Assembly: GCA_910574455.1 (NCBI GenBank)
Contig: CAJSYZ010000007.1
Coordinates: forward strand, 5,017,974 to 5,081,973
DNA from: Trichaptum fuscoviolaceum
Lineage: Eukaryota > Basidiomycota > Agaricomycetes > Hymenochaetales > Trichaptaceae
DNA: 64,000 nt
Direction: 5' to 3'
How positions within the stretch are numbered: position 1 is the stretch's first letter; the number at the start of each line of letters is the position of its first letter. The notes below the pieces were generated by a model. The model saw nothing but the letters and a program-made list of their open reading frames with translations, was not told the origin of the DNA and did not search any database. Position numbers and translations under genes: made by a program. Below are positions 32,932-44,752 of the stretch, piece after piece.

Positions 32932-35900
32932 ATGTCTGTTGTCCCTCACGCTAACATGCCAGTGCTACCTGTTAACACTGGCATCACTCAGCCTGAGCCT
33001 CCCAAGCCAATCAAAATCAGCCTGCTGCTGGGTCCAGATGATGCCAGACGAGCTGGTATGTAGTACATGTCTCAAAAACTAGTATTAGTAGTAATTTCAA
33101 TTCTTTCACAAAAAGTCCAAACAGGACTAGTTTCTTCCGGCGAAAATGGAGCCCATCCGTGGCCCGAGCTTATAAAGACGCGGTCAGACATGGTGAAATG
33201 GATTGAATTTCTCATTCAGTTGGTACAGCGAGATGACAGTGGCAAATCAGCAATCAAGTAAGTGTCATTCATGTTGCCAGCCTTCAAAGTATGTGACCAG
33301 GACATTCTCTTGACAGCCTGCCAGTGAATGGGCCCGGCGTCTCCATGTCCGACTCGGAGTCTCTTGCAAGTGCAGGGCCCGGGTTGAGGTCACAATCGGA
33401 GTTTGAGGTCGGACTAGGAGTTGGCAGTGGCAATTTGACGTCTGCCACTGAGGCGGAACCAGACACATCCAATTTGGAATTGTGAGTAGTGTTGCCAGCC
33501 TGAGCTTAATTGCATCTTGATGACATTCCATTCTACTGTCAGCGAGGCCGCCAGTGCCGGTGCCACTGGCAGTGGGGTGGCAAAACCTGGGTCGGACGTG
33601 GACTCCAAGCCGTCAAACAGTATCGAAGACTTGAAAACGAACCTGTGAGTGACATTGCCAGTCTGTGTAGATTGCTTCTTATCTCTTTCCTATACCCAAC
33701 CAGCGACTTGTCAGTCACCATGCTCAATGGGATAGGGGGCGACTTGGACAAAGCGGGCAAGGAATGGACGGACATTGGAGGAAAGCTGGTCGAGACTGCC
33801 AAAGTTCTCAACCAGGTGATAACAAAACTCAAGCATGGAGCGGCAGCTCGGGCGGCGAATACTGATGAAAAAAAGAAAGTGGATGAACGGCTGGAACGGG
33901 CAATGCAGAATGTTGGATCTCAAGATCTTGACAAAAAAAAGGAAGATCTGAAAGCCACGAAAAAAAAGGCGGCCAAATCGGAGAACACGGATTACTCGGA
34001 GACAATAAAGACCTTGGAGGAGAAAGTCGAATCTCTCTCCAACGAGATACAACATATAAAGGACCAGGCAACCCTGAATTACCCGATGCTTGCGAGGGCT
34101 GCAGCTGAGGAGGGCATCCATGCGCTACACTCCGTCATGGCAGCTAATGTTAGCAAAAGGCTTGACAGTCAATTTGATATGATTCGAAGCACCACCGACA
34201 AGGTGCATCAAATGAACGAAAAGCTGGCTCGTAGGGAGACATTGGATGCTGAACGGAAGGCGGACCAGACATTGGATGCTGAACGGAAGGCGGACCGCTC
34301 CAAAGACGACCTTTTGACGCGGACTATAGCATCGTTCGCTGTCATGATACGCGAGCTTCAAATCATTGCCGTAGCAGCTGAATCGGTAAGTCATCTTGAA
34401 AGCTATTGCAAAACAAATTAAACTCATGAGTTCTCACATAGAGCGAAGCGGCAGCTTGTAGTATTAAACTACGACACGTCTTCGAGGACGCCAGGAACAT
34501 TCTTTATATGGCTTTTGCCATTGTTTTCCCAAACAAATTCAAGATCGAATCGGTTGCCCCTTTTGACATTACTGGTGATGGCGGTGTCAAGACAGCGGGG
34601 CTCATCAGAGGTGTAAACGAGCTTTACGCTGAGTTCACTGCCCAACCAACCATGCGCCGGGACGGAAAGGTTCCCATTGCAAGGCATCTGTTTGATGACC
34701 TGCTCACCGCTTTACCTGAAAGCCTCATATCCTCAGAGAAAGCACGCTACGAAGAGTGGTTAGCAGGGATTGAAGACAAGTTAGCAGACTTCCGCAAGGA
34801 GGATACGACATACAAGGAGGCGGTTAAGGCGAAAAAGAAAGCAGAGGAGGTGGAGGAGACGACAAAGGACCCAAAGTGTAGTGAGGAACAGAGGGGCCGG
34901 GCCGTGAAGACGCTGAGGGAAACCGAAAAGAAGCTGCACAGCTTGGTAGAGGGCGCGAGAGCAGAGCTTAAATCCAAATACCCCTTCACAAACTCCTGGC
35001 AGCCGTCGCCTGACGCAAAATCCATCGAAAAGTTCCGTTTCTTTCTTGTGCGCTTCTATCTTATCTTCGAATTCCATCGAAGGTTGTATGTCATCCTCAA
35101 TCGCAAGCTGAAGAAGTTGGATTCACAACAGCCAGCCACCACACTCGACGAGCAGGAGTCCACATGGGATGCCAGCATAGATGACTTTACGTGCAAACCG
35201 TTCCCAAATCTTGATCCATCAGAAGAGGGTGTCCTCGATCTGAAGGACCTGCCTAAGTTCTATTTCGAGGAATTCTTTGCAAAGATGGCCGAAGAGGGCG
35301 ACATCGAATACTATGGCTCTGAGGACATACCCCATGCGTCGGCCAAAGGTTTTCCTCCAAAAGCTCTCCCAGCTGATATACAGCGCAGTTTTGAGGAAGT
35401 CTCAGCTTCTTTCGACCAATTATCCTTGAACACACTAGCGGAAGTTGTCAAGCAGGCGAATCTCACGGAAGTCCCGGTGCCAGTGCGAAAGTGGCCGGAA
35501 AATGACGAAGACCGAAGAAAATTATCGAAGATCCTGCATCTGGAGAAGCGGCGAAATACGCACAGGGAGAAAGCTGTTATCCTTTCCAACGCGATGCAGA
35601 TGATTACGTCTTCTGAACATGTCGTTTTTGAGGTGATGAACGAGACTCCACTCAGGCAACATTTGAATAAACTTATCCACAACCGACATTATTATGGTGA
35701 CGACGAATCTCTCTCCAAATTCATAGAAAATGCACCATCCGTACTGCACCTGACAGCGGGGGAACCACTCTTTACCTATGAACAGCAGGACGTGCTTAAA
35801 AGGATATGCAAGATAGTGGGGAACCATGGCCCTTATGGTCGGGCACCTCAGTCTTATTTGGCTCTGCGCATGGACTGGGCAAAGGAAGTGCGTGAGCAAA

Positions 35901-36028
35901 CACGGAAGCCTCCTAGTTCCAAGGAAGGATTTGTGAATCCTTCCAATCCTCTTTACAAAGAGCCATTTGAGTTTCGGATTACCGGCGAAGGCGTATCTCG
36001 ACTCAAATCTTTGACGCCCTTGTCCTAG
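32932..36028 (+). CDS. Accessory gene C of the giant element, about 930 aa, function unknown
   Basis: Six exons with fully consistent phases: 32932-33055, 33125-33257, 33317-33481, 33543-33644, 33704-34385, 34442-36028. No stop or shift found. The N-terminus is Pro/Ser-rich with KISLLLGPDDARRAG. The middle is a Lys/Glu coiled coil (KKKVDERLERA, TIKTLEEKVESLSNEIQHIK) with a perfect duplication of a 10-residue unit, TLDAERKADQ / TLDAERKADR (34237-34296). The C-terminal 500 residues are mixed helical and conserved-looking (FRFFLVRFYLIFEFHRRL, FTYEQQDVLKRICKIVG, PYGRAPQSYLALRMDWAKEV). I recognise no domain. Being the only intact-looking gene in the element makes it a candidate functional cargo or transposition factor. 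Confidence 0.7.
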
Positions 36029-37031
36029 TATACTACTACCCGTAGTATATGGTCACGGTATAAACTTCGTCGAGTCTATCTGTCTTCCTGATAAACAATG
36101 ATGTTTCGACTTTGTCTTTCCGATAATAGTAAACAATGATGTGTCGTCTTTTTCTTGAATAAAACGCCTATGTCTTGCTTGATTGTGTGATGATATGACC
36201 TTCAACTTGAAGATATTTTGTAAATACTGATCACCACATCTCATACGATGCAGCGCATCCCCAGGCTGCCAGGAGTATCTACTAGCCTACTAGTACTCGT
36301 ACTAGTAGTACCCGAAGGCTTGTTTGTGTTGTGCTTCTACTTTAACATTTCGGGGACATACACCGTGTTAAAGTTCCTCTGGCTCAAGTTGCCTTCAACA
36401 TCACTACTTCATCCCTTCAATGTTCCGGGGAGCAAGATGAAGAGGACATGGACGGCAAATTCTTCTGCCAGTGATGTCTGAGTCGGAGTCACTCAGGCTC
36501 ACTGCCACTCAGGCTGCCAGTGCCAGTGGCACGCCGGTCACTGGCACGGTGACTTCAAGTTCAACTTGAAGTTGTGGCACTCACTACTAAGGCTGGCAGG
36601 CTGGCACTCAGTTGTCGACTTCAACTTCAAGTTGTTGCTACCACAGGCATAGTACTTGGTGGACATTGAAGATGCTCAACACTGGCCGTAGTCACCATGC
36701 CATACAACCAGGCTCGTTAACAGAGAACTTCCTCAGGTTGTCTTACGTCCTGGTGTATTTTCTGTTTAACACTACGTTCTGCTCTCCAGGATTACATCTT
36801 GGCCCGCACCCTCCACTATTGATCGCATCCTACGCAATTATCGGAAAAAGGAACAGCCGCTGCCGTAGGATGTACAGTTGAGTTGACACGGGATCATCTT
36901 ACACACTGGCACTGGCAGCCTAGGGCAGGAACCACCTTACAGACACACTTTAACCAATCATCCAAGATGAGTAAGCTCTATAATATCGTTGATGGCCTCA
37001 AGTGACTTTTCAGTAGCGAACTGACGTAGTC
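36029..37031. repeat. Repeat-bearing spacer, right edge of the motif-rich core
   Basis: No gene. Inverted words (CTGCCAGTGCCAGTGGCA, TTCAAGTTCAACTTGAAG, ACTAGTACTCGTACTAGTAG) occur at 36270-36650 and a last CACTGGCACTGGCAGCC near 36904. Right of this point these motif families largely stop. Confidence 0.6.
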
Positions 37032-38225
37032 ATGGCCTCCTCCTCAACTACCACTGTATCCCAACGCCCAAGTCACCGCAGATTCTCTTCTTCACTTTTC
37101 TACCAATTTTCAACATCGAATTCCTCCTGCACGTCCCGATTCTCTCCCAACACCATGCGGGACCTTGTACAACTCTGATAGACCTCTTTCTTCCGCCGCG
37201 CATCTGCCGACTCGCGCTTTGCCTGTCTCGGCACGCTCAAATTGTTCTATCGGTTTCAACGCCTCGCGCAGCTCGCGTAAAACGTCTGCGCCTTACTTTG
37301 TTAGCTCCCTGTGGGTCGACGCGTTTCTACTCGTGCGCCGCTCTAGGCTCGTATGGAAACCAAGGGGGTAGGAGTTCGACCGCTTTTGCAGAGGAACGAA
37401 ACCACTGCCGTCTACGCAATTTACTGCGCCCACAGCAGGCGCCCCAATTCTTGACCCAGGATTCTCTCGCAGATTTATGCCGACGCGTATCCCCCCACCG
37501 ACTAAAGCAATGGCGAGCACACATGCGCACGCGTCCACCTCCACAGTTGACAACACAAACTTCTTCAGCGATTTGTGATGGTAGAGTGGTTACATCCGTA
37601 ACCATATATCATGAGTGAACCTTCTCCGAGGGACAGGGCTATGCCAGAGAGCTCATCGTCAGTGGTGGCTGATGACCAGCTCAGAGAGCAGGACATTAAA
37701 ACTGGTTGCTGCACTTGCATCCGAGGTCCGCTCCTCTCAGGTTTTGAATTGCGAGACGCATCACCGACGTTTCGGATGTGCAAAGAGGCAAGTTACTGAA
37801 CCGGCCCTCACAGGCACGAGGAGAGGATGTATGCGTGCAGTAATCAGTGAGCGAAAGCTACTACTGTACTTCTTGAGTAAGTTGTTCTTTTAATTTTTGA
37901 ATCATAATACTCACGGGCTTCTTCAGCTTTGGAGCATCGGCACGGGGAATGTCTATACGTTCTCCAAGAACATCTGCATAAGATTTACGCCGAAAATTAT
38001 ATTGTCTTCTTTTCTTGGGGTGGGGGTAGGGGGATTGGACACATCCGTTCGCGTATGGAATCTGCAAATGGGTATGATTTTCTTCACATTCCTGTATCCC
38101 CGACTCATCAGTGACAACTTTCCAGTATGACTCCGACTTTCTTGTCACCGGAAGGAACGATGGCCGCGTCAGCTTCTTCTCGTTCCATCGTTCCTCTTTT
38201 CCTCGACCATCTCAAGCTCAACAAT
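37032..38225 (+). pseudogene. Decayed F-box/WD40 repeat gene (Cdc4/Fbw7-like copy)
   Basis: Fragments in different frames follow the order of an F-box/WD40 adaptor: an F-box-like stretch near 37155-37290 (LVQLLIDLFLPPRICRLAL), GRVVTSVTIYHE near 37580-37618, the WD unit GECLYVLQEH near 37930-37970, LDTSVRVWNLQ near 38035-38070 and YDSDFLVTGRNDGRVSFFSF near 38125-38190. Such proteins are substrate receptors of SCF ubiquitin ligases. Multiple stops and shifts lie between and most blades are missing, so it is a remnant. Its position in the right arm of the element suggests captured host sequence. Confidence 0.65.
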
Positions 38226-38379
38226 AAGCGGCCACAGGACTCGCGCTGAGCAGTCAGTCGGGACGAGTCTCTATCCCTACCGTCTACTCTCACTTCAGGG
38301 ATCCCTGCTCAATCGACATCTAATCCTAAGTTCGCCTGGCCTGAGCGGCGTAAAGAGCCCAAAAACATGGGAAGGATGC

Positions 38380-38840
38380 TGGAGAGGGAAGGTTGCGAAG
38401 TTGCGCGGTCGGATTCGTATATACGGGGCTATGTATCACCGGGCAGTTTGATGCATCCCAATATTCCGCTTGCATGCACAAAGGTCGACAAAGCGACTCA
38501 CAACTCAATTTGCAAATGCCGCAAAGGGAAAAATATAACTGCATTTTCGACATCATCCAAGTTGTTGTCAACTTGTCGTGTCCCCATTCCTTGCCAAACA
38601 CCTCTGCCCCGCCACCATTGCCGCCTAAACGGAGAACACTCGGTTTCAATGTGCAGTATGAGTCCATCATCGGCCGACAGCGCAATTCCCTCAGCTCCGA
38701 GGACGAGAAACGCGCCTTCATGCAAATTACTCCTTCCGAAGCGGGTTGGGATGCATTCAAGTTGGCCCATTTCCCATTTTGGCACGGTTCTAGTTCAAGT
38801 TTCGGGTTGTGTACAGGGATGACTGTTGTATGGTGAGTTA
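38380..38840 (+). pseudogene. Unrecognised coding remnant
   Basis: Two overlapping plus-strand frames of about 150 codons, one with a proline run (PPPLPPKRRTLGFN) and an acidic segment (SSEDEKRAFMQITPSEAGWD). No family recognised. It may be the 5' part of the neighbouring exonuclease copy or another captured fragment. Confidence 0.25.
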
Positions 38841-39354
38841 CTCATGGCTTTCTTCGAAATCCTTCTAGAGCTGATGGAGCAGCTTCTTGTGCAGTGGGTT
38901 GTATCCTCCCGACTTCTTCGGAGTTAACATGACTCATTTTCTTGTTCGTTTGTGCTTAAAATGAAAAGAAGCCTTATAATCAAGTCATCCGGAAGAAATC
39001 ATTTGTCATCTCCTACTATCAGTTCAACTTGCGGTTTATCCGAGTCATAGTACAAAGCACTAATAGCTCCCTCTCTCTTTCTAGAAGAATGGGAAATCAG
39101 AAAACTGACTTCAACTACTTTGTATAAGTGTGAAGTGGGAGCGGGTATTGTCCCCAAGATCATCATCAAGCCATTCCACCGTGAATCATGTTCTCAAATC
39201 TTCGTACTATCCTTCTCATCCTCCTCTCCCTTGATTACGCACGCCTGCACCTCCGCACCGTCCTCCGCTTTCAGCTCGTTCAACGGTGGACAGCAAGGGC
39301 TCAAACGAAGGTACTTGTTTCATTCATATCAAGATCTGTACACTGACTTGTTGC

Positions 39355-40228
39355 TAGATACACAAGAAACTGCAAACGTTTCTTGATCTTCTCGGGGTAC
39401 CACCAACACCTCTCTCCGAATTACATCAATATAGGCTCCATAATATAGTTCCGATACAGTGTTGCACGGGCTTGGATGTGGACAATGCAGTGACTGCAAT
39501 ATATGCATCATTGCCACAGGTACCAGCTAGTAGATTTGTCTCGATTGACATCGAGTGGGCAAGTGGGGAGAAGGGCCCAATCATCGCGTGGACCTCATCC
39601 AACTCGCAGTTCAACACCACATTTATCTAGTCAGGACGCATACTCTTACTGACCTTCCCCCTACGTTGGCGCAACTCCTTGGGGATGGTACAGTCATGAA
39701 AATTTCCGCAGGAATCAACGGTATGAATAACTTATCTTTTCTCCTGCGAGGTGGCCTAACAGAAGAAATGGCAGGTGACGCAGTGCGTATAAAGCGCAAG
39801 TTTCGCACCTCTGTGCGCTCCTGTGTCGATCTGACAGATTGGGCACGTGTTGTCTACCCGGAAGTCTGGCCCAAAAACCCGACCTGGTCCCAACTGCTCT
39901 TAAACCCTCGTCTCTGGTTCCAGCATCCGACTCCGACTGTCAAGCTCGAAAAAATAGTGGGAGAAGTATTGAGGCTGAACGTCAAGAAGAGTAGTGAGGT
40001 CACAATGAGTGACTGGGCAGCTGACGAGCTATCAGCGGCACAAAAAGAGTGTAAGTTATCATTCTGTTGTTCAAGATCAACCATCTTCAAGTTCTCACTT
40101 GCATGATCTGCTGTACTGGAATACTAGATGCAGCTATTGACGTTCACAGCACGTTTGCTGTAGCTTTGGCCCTGAGCCAAAGCCACTCACCCTTACCGGA
40201 TAAGTACATCAAGAACTTCGAGGCTTGA
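39355..40228 (+). pseudogene. Decayed 3'-5' exonuclease domain gene (WRN-exonuclease type)
   Basis: One frame reads RFVSIDIEW (DEDD motif I with its Asp and Glu) near 39535. After an apparent frame shift near 39570, another frame reads HRVDLIQLAVQHHIYLV, then KISAGINGMNNLSFLLRGG where motif II would lie, CVDLTDWARVVYP, and near 40010-40230 the end of the fold, DELSAAQKEY then AAIDVHSTFAVALA (motif III), the last two joined by a plausible intron. Where the family has Asp in motif II this copy has Asn-Asn. The shift plus the missing Asp indicate an inactive copy. Such enzymes trim DNA or RNA 3' ends; here it is probably a captured relic. Confidence 0.7.
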
Positions 40229-41675
40229 TCTAGTAGGCTGAGGCCCACCAGTAGCAGGTTTGACCAAATGTGCTTGAGTTATCGAGTAAATTGTTGTGCG
40301 CATGCTCTTGTCTTTCAAAGTTGCCAGGAGATTCATGATTAAAATTTATTATTGAATTGCCTTTTTTTCCCGAATGATCACCGTAGTCTGAGGTATCAAA
40401 GTGGTTTGGAAGATGTCGCCAATGGTGTCTGTCTGCTGTTCGGATTGCTTGCCATGATGATGCTTCCAGTGGAGCTTTAAATCTAAAATTGGAACTTGAA
40501 GAGTTCAAGTTCAAGTTGCCACCGTGACTCGGACTGCATTTGCACTTGAACTTGAACTTGAACTTTTTACCACTGCGTCCCCTCAACGACACAGTGTACG
40601 TTCTCCAGTCTTGTTATGAGCACTTCTCCGCCATTCCCCACCCATTCCATAAGACCACTTATTGGCCTGAACAAGTTATGTTTTATCCTACCCTCAAGCT
40701 TGTATTGAACTCGCCTAGACTTCAACATTTCCGAATGAACCAAAAAACGATAGTGTACGTCTGAGAACGTGCTTCTTGCTTGATCTTATCACTCACATTT
40801 GTCTTTAGTACCTGGAGAGGAGAAGGTGGGCGGCCTTGTTATAGTGAGAGGAGCTCCGACGTGCACGCTGAAGCGAGCATCTTCTACCTTTCGAACGACA
40901 CCCGCTGAGGATAGGCCGATACATGTTGCATCACCAACTGTTGTGATCTTCATCAAAAATTAGTAACAATCCTTCGTCTTCAACTAGAGTCGACACCGCC
41001 TTATAGGAAAGGAAGGGCAAGGGCCGTCCGCTGACGATTGAAGAGGTGGCAGAGGACGCTATTGATGAGGGGGCAGATGAACTACACAACCGATCCCGCG
41101 CCAGCCTTGCGCATGTGTCCTTGGATGCCCCTCGCTTCACATATCAGTTTCCTGCGCCGAAACCGCCATTGCAACGTAGTAAATCTCGCGTCCGTCAATT
41201 GCAGGCTGACGGCCCCGGCCCCGGCCTCGGAACACCACCTCATACCGTCTTGCGAGACACCTTCATACCTCTAGTTGAATGTGATACACCTCCGATAGTG
41301 AAAAACGCGATGACGCGAGGCGAACATCTTTCCATGAAACAGCTGCCAGCATCTCCCGGCCAATCTCTAGCAAGTCGCCGGAAGGTAGCGTGAACCTAGG
41401 CGCTACATCTAGTTCACAAGCATCGGACTACGGTGGCGAACATCTATGAGGGCATGCGAGGGAAGAGAATAAGCGCAACCTTTGAAGCCTCTGGAACTAT
41501 AAGTACGGACTTCTCTTCTTGCTATTATATTACTAGGCTTATACTGGTTTATTCATCAGCGAAACCACATGCGTCTATTTCGGATACTTTGCTCTTCAAA
41601 CATATCATATCAACACAGATCTAACCGAAGCTAAATGTGTTAGACAATTATTGATCTGGACAACTTCGCGGGGCG
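40229..41675. other. Degenerate region with one unidentified open frame
   Basis: At 40490-40570 lie GAACTTGAA-type repeats and GCCACCGTGAC. A plus-strand frame from about 41000 to 41393 (RPLTIEEVAEDAIDEGADEL..., RFTYQFPAPKPP) looks coding-like but matches no family I know. Otherwise nothing supportable. Confidence 0.3.
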
Positions 41676-43571
41676 ATGGAGCTCGAGACTGTGACTACTA
41701 GTACAGCAAATGGGCGGTCAACCTATGCTGCGCTTTTGTCTTGGAGAGAATTGTCTCACTTTTCTTTGACGCAGGTGAACTTTCAAGTGCGTACCATTGT
41801 TGTCGCGACTACGACCGTCGCTCGTGGCGACTTGACGCAGGAGATCGTGGGCGTGTCTGTTCAGGGTGATATTCTGGACTTGGCCATCAATGGCATGGTT
41901 GACCAGTTGGCTCTCTTCACTGCGGGGGTGACCAAAGTCGCGCGGGAAGTCAGAACGAAAAAACTCGGTGTTCAAGCTGAAATCGAGAATGTTCATGTCA
42001 CAGCAAAAAATCACGTATGTTTTTTCACTAGCATTCCGCTGAATTGTGTAGTGTGGTTTTTACTGAACGCACTCCGAATAGAATGGCTGTTGACACCATG
42101 GCCGGAAACTTGACGACCGAAGTGCGTGGTTTCGCGCAGATCAGTACTGCAGCTACTAGTATAAACGGCGACTTCACGTGTTTCATCACCGTCAAAGGCT
42201 CAGGCGAGATGGAATCCTTTGAGACTCATCAAATCAATTAAATTGTGCACTACTTGCGCGAGTCGATTTAGAAGAACGCCGCCGCTCGTGAAGCTGCCGA
42301 ACTTGCCAGTCGCTCCAAGTTGGAGTTCTTGGCGAACACGTCTCATGAGATTCGACCCCTATGAACGGTATCATTGGCATGAAAGAGTTTACGCTGGATA
42401 GCAATTTGAATAAGAGTCAGCGCGAGAGTCTTCTGCTGGTGCATAGTTTGGCTCGGAGTCTGCTATTGATTAATGTCGATATTTTGGATATCTCGAAGAG
42501 TAAGCTAATCCGCCGCCGATGCTTCCGAATTCAGTTGCTAATATTTCGATTAATTACTACGTTCGAAGCAGGCAGGATGACGATAGAGCAAGTTTGGTAT
42601 TCACTGAGACACACGGTTTTCGGTAACCTCAAGACTCTCGTTGTACGACCATCGCAAAACAACCTCGACCTCACATATGATGTTTACCCAGACATTCCTG
42701 ATCAGCTCATCGGTGACTCGCTGCATCTGCGCCAGGTCATTACGAACATTGTCGGCAACGCTATCAAGTTCACCTCGAGCAAGGTCGTGTGGAACGGACA
42801 TGCTGCGCTGTCGTGCCGTCTGGTTGGCATCAAGGACTCGATGGTGAAGGTAGAGTTCTGTCTCACGGATACGGTATCGGTATTACGAAAGGTACAGTGA
42901 ACTTGATCTGTGGTACGTTCGTGCGAGGGGATGGATCAACCACTCGAGTGAGCTCTTCTCGAATAGTCATTTGTTCCGGCCTGTAGTGGTCTTACTTTCT
43001 TAAATCTAGGACTACGGTGGTGCTGTCCTTGGTCAATCAGTATCGAAGTGAGTTGTGTCGCTGATGAATAAGACGATGTGAGTTGAGAGCGAGCTGGGCA
43101 AGGGAAGTTCACGACCACCTCCTAAATCAGCCAGTTGTCCACCGAGAACGTACTTTCGATGATCCAGGCATTCGCGAAGCAGAAAATCCGGCTTGCCAAT
43201 ACGCTGGACGACCGAACAGGTGTAGTGATGCGTATCACAGAGCTTATTCTGAAGCCTTACGACGTGAGCGAAGTTGCAGATAATGAGTGTTGCCTACATA
43301 TCGATGGGATACTTGTTGATTCGCTGACGGCCGTAAGTCATCTTGTTAAAGTGCATTCGAGCTACAGTATAAAGCCTTACTCAAACACTTTTCGGATGAT
43401 CCAGAAGGAACAAACCAGGAGTATGAACACTTGCGATATATACCGATCGTTCTGGCGTCAGACCAAAACTCCCTATTGAACAAACAACTTCCAGACCGAG
43501 ATCTACCCCCACTTCCCACCGGAGGCAATCTGCTTCTCAAGGATGTAGAAGCAGAGCTAGATCGATAGGTT
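41676..43571 (+). pseudogene. Decayed group III hybrid histidine kinase (Nik1/Os-1 type), fragment
   Basis: Contains the poly-HAMP region ([47 protein letters not shown]), the His phosphorylation box SHEIR at about 42340 (His at 42344-42346), the dimerisation helix (NKSQRESLLLVHSLARSLLL), LDISK, then the ATP-binding domain (LRQVITNIVGNAIKFT). Native proteins sense osmotic stress and drioxonitrile/dicarboximide-type antifungals upstream of the HOG pathway. One base appears deleted directly after the H box, shifting the frame, and more shifts and stops follow. The sequence fades out before a receiver domain. Remnants of introns remain, so the copy was made at DNA level. Confidence 0.82.
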
Positions 43572-43924
43572 GCGGTGACGAGAATTGACACGAGCGGCTA
43601 CGGCGGACCATTCAAGGTGGAGGGTAATTCAAGAACATGGACCTTGAGGGAAAATGATCAGAACGTGCGCAATCGGACAAGAGAGAAATTGCTTTCGGAA
43701 CAGATTGAAAATAGTATGTCCGAGTCCTCCGAAAACCCGTAGTAAGAACTCTGGAATTTATGTTTGACAATTGTTTCAGGCGTCAGGAAGAATATGCCAC
43801 TTGGGCGGAAGTCGGACAATTCTCGAAGCGCACAAGGCAAATGTGCTTGAGTCGCTCAGCCAACAACGAAAAGCATGAACATCCTTATCAGCGAAGGCGA
43901 GAGGAAAGCAGCGCGCAGCCTACA

Positions 43925-44184
43925 ATACTGGCGTACTGAATTACTGGTGTACTGATTTGTACTTACTATGACATTTGAATTGTACATGCTTGTACTTAGT
44001 CTTTACTTATGCTTGACTGACCTCCTGATGTACTGACGTACTGAGTGTGTCCTGAAAATTGGCTTATTTCAGTGTGTTCAGGCCATCAGTTGATTTCAGA
44101 CAGGCATAGCAACATATCAGTAGATTTCAGACAGGCATAGCAACCCTTCAGTCCATTTAAGGCAGCGTCAGGACGCGTCAGTCG
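43925..44184. repeat. Right subterminal repeat block
   Basis: Begins with GTACTGA / TACTGATGTACTG words, then a direct duplication of about 33 bp with the core GATTTCAGACAGGCATAGCA (near 44093 and 44126). Word content (TTTCAG, TTCAGG, CTGAAAA) matches the left block at 16342-16738. Confidence 0.65.
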
Positions 44185-44220
44185 CCTTAAGCAAAAAGTA
44201 GTTTCCCTGATGCTGAGCCA
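44185..44220 (-). repeat. Right terminal inverted repeat of the giant element
   Basis: Inverted partner of 16305-16341. Flanked outside by CGC. Confidence 0.75.
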
Positions 44221-44223
44221 CGC

Positions 44224-44752
44224 AAAGCTATTTTTAGCCCTATTACTTAATCTTCAGAAAGTTTTCGGGGAAGAAACCGTGCAAAAACTGCATATAAGCT
44301 TCATGTCTATATGATATGCGTATGTCTTCAAGAAGACAAGTGGTCGAATGTAGAGTTCCTTCACAAAATTGAAGGCGGAATTAGGCGCCCTGACTTCACA
44401 TCTGGGTTCGGGGAAGAACCGTACTGGTACTTGTCGACGAACATAATGACTTAGATCGACTTGAAACTGCGACCTAGTGTTGAGATTCAATATACAGTCA
44501 GTCAGTCAGTTGGATGGAGATCGAGGTCATCGAGTGGAACGACTCTAGAGTACACAATATTCTTTAGCAGCACAACAATACAACTTCGCGAACGGAAGGA
44601 ACACAGGAAAGTCAGGGTGCACTTCATTTGAGAAGTTCTTCGACTATCCTATCTTCGTTAATATTTGCTACATTCGCACCACGGTAGTTGAGTCTCCGGA
44701 GGACATCAATCTGGGAGGAATCATCAGGCACACGGACATTCGGACAGTAAAC
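44224..44752. other. Host flank right of the giant element
   Basis: No gene supported; 3' flank of UBC1. A (CAGT)n run near 44495-44510 is a short microsatellite. Confidence 0.4.

Larger units (their letters stand above)
16305..44220. mobile_element. Giant Plavaka/CACTA-like element (about 28 kb), possibly nested
   Basis: The ends begin TGGCACAGCATCAGGGAA on the left and, inverted on the right, TGGCTCAGCATCAGGGAA. The match continues through CTTTTT and CTTAAGG, about 37 bases with three mismatches and one indel. The trinucleotide CGC flanks both ends (16302-16304, 44221-44223), compatible with the 3-bp duplications of CACTA-type elements but too short to prove anything alone. Both ends continue into related subterminal repeats rich in CTGAAAT and TTCAGG. 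Inside are a Plavaka transposase, a companion gene, two accessory genes and decayed host-gene copies. Outside lie intact host genes DPH2 and UBC1. The ends are seen; the single-element reading is inference. Confidence 0.68.

Noticed and set aside
33711..34121. Minus-strand frame with hydrophobic runs
   Set aside because: Antisense shadow of the coiled-coil exon of accessory gene C.
16302..44223. An 8-bp target duplication, which would have placed the giant element in the KDZ group
   Set aside because: The 8 bases outside the two ends (AGTAGCGC and CGCAAAGC) do not match; only CGC is shared.
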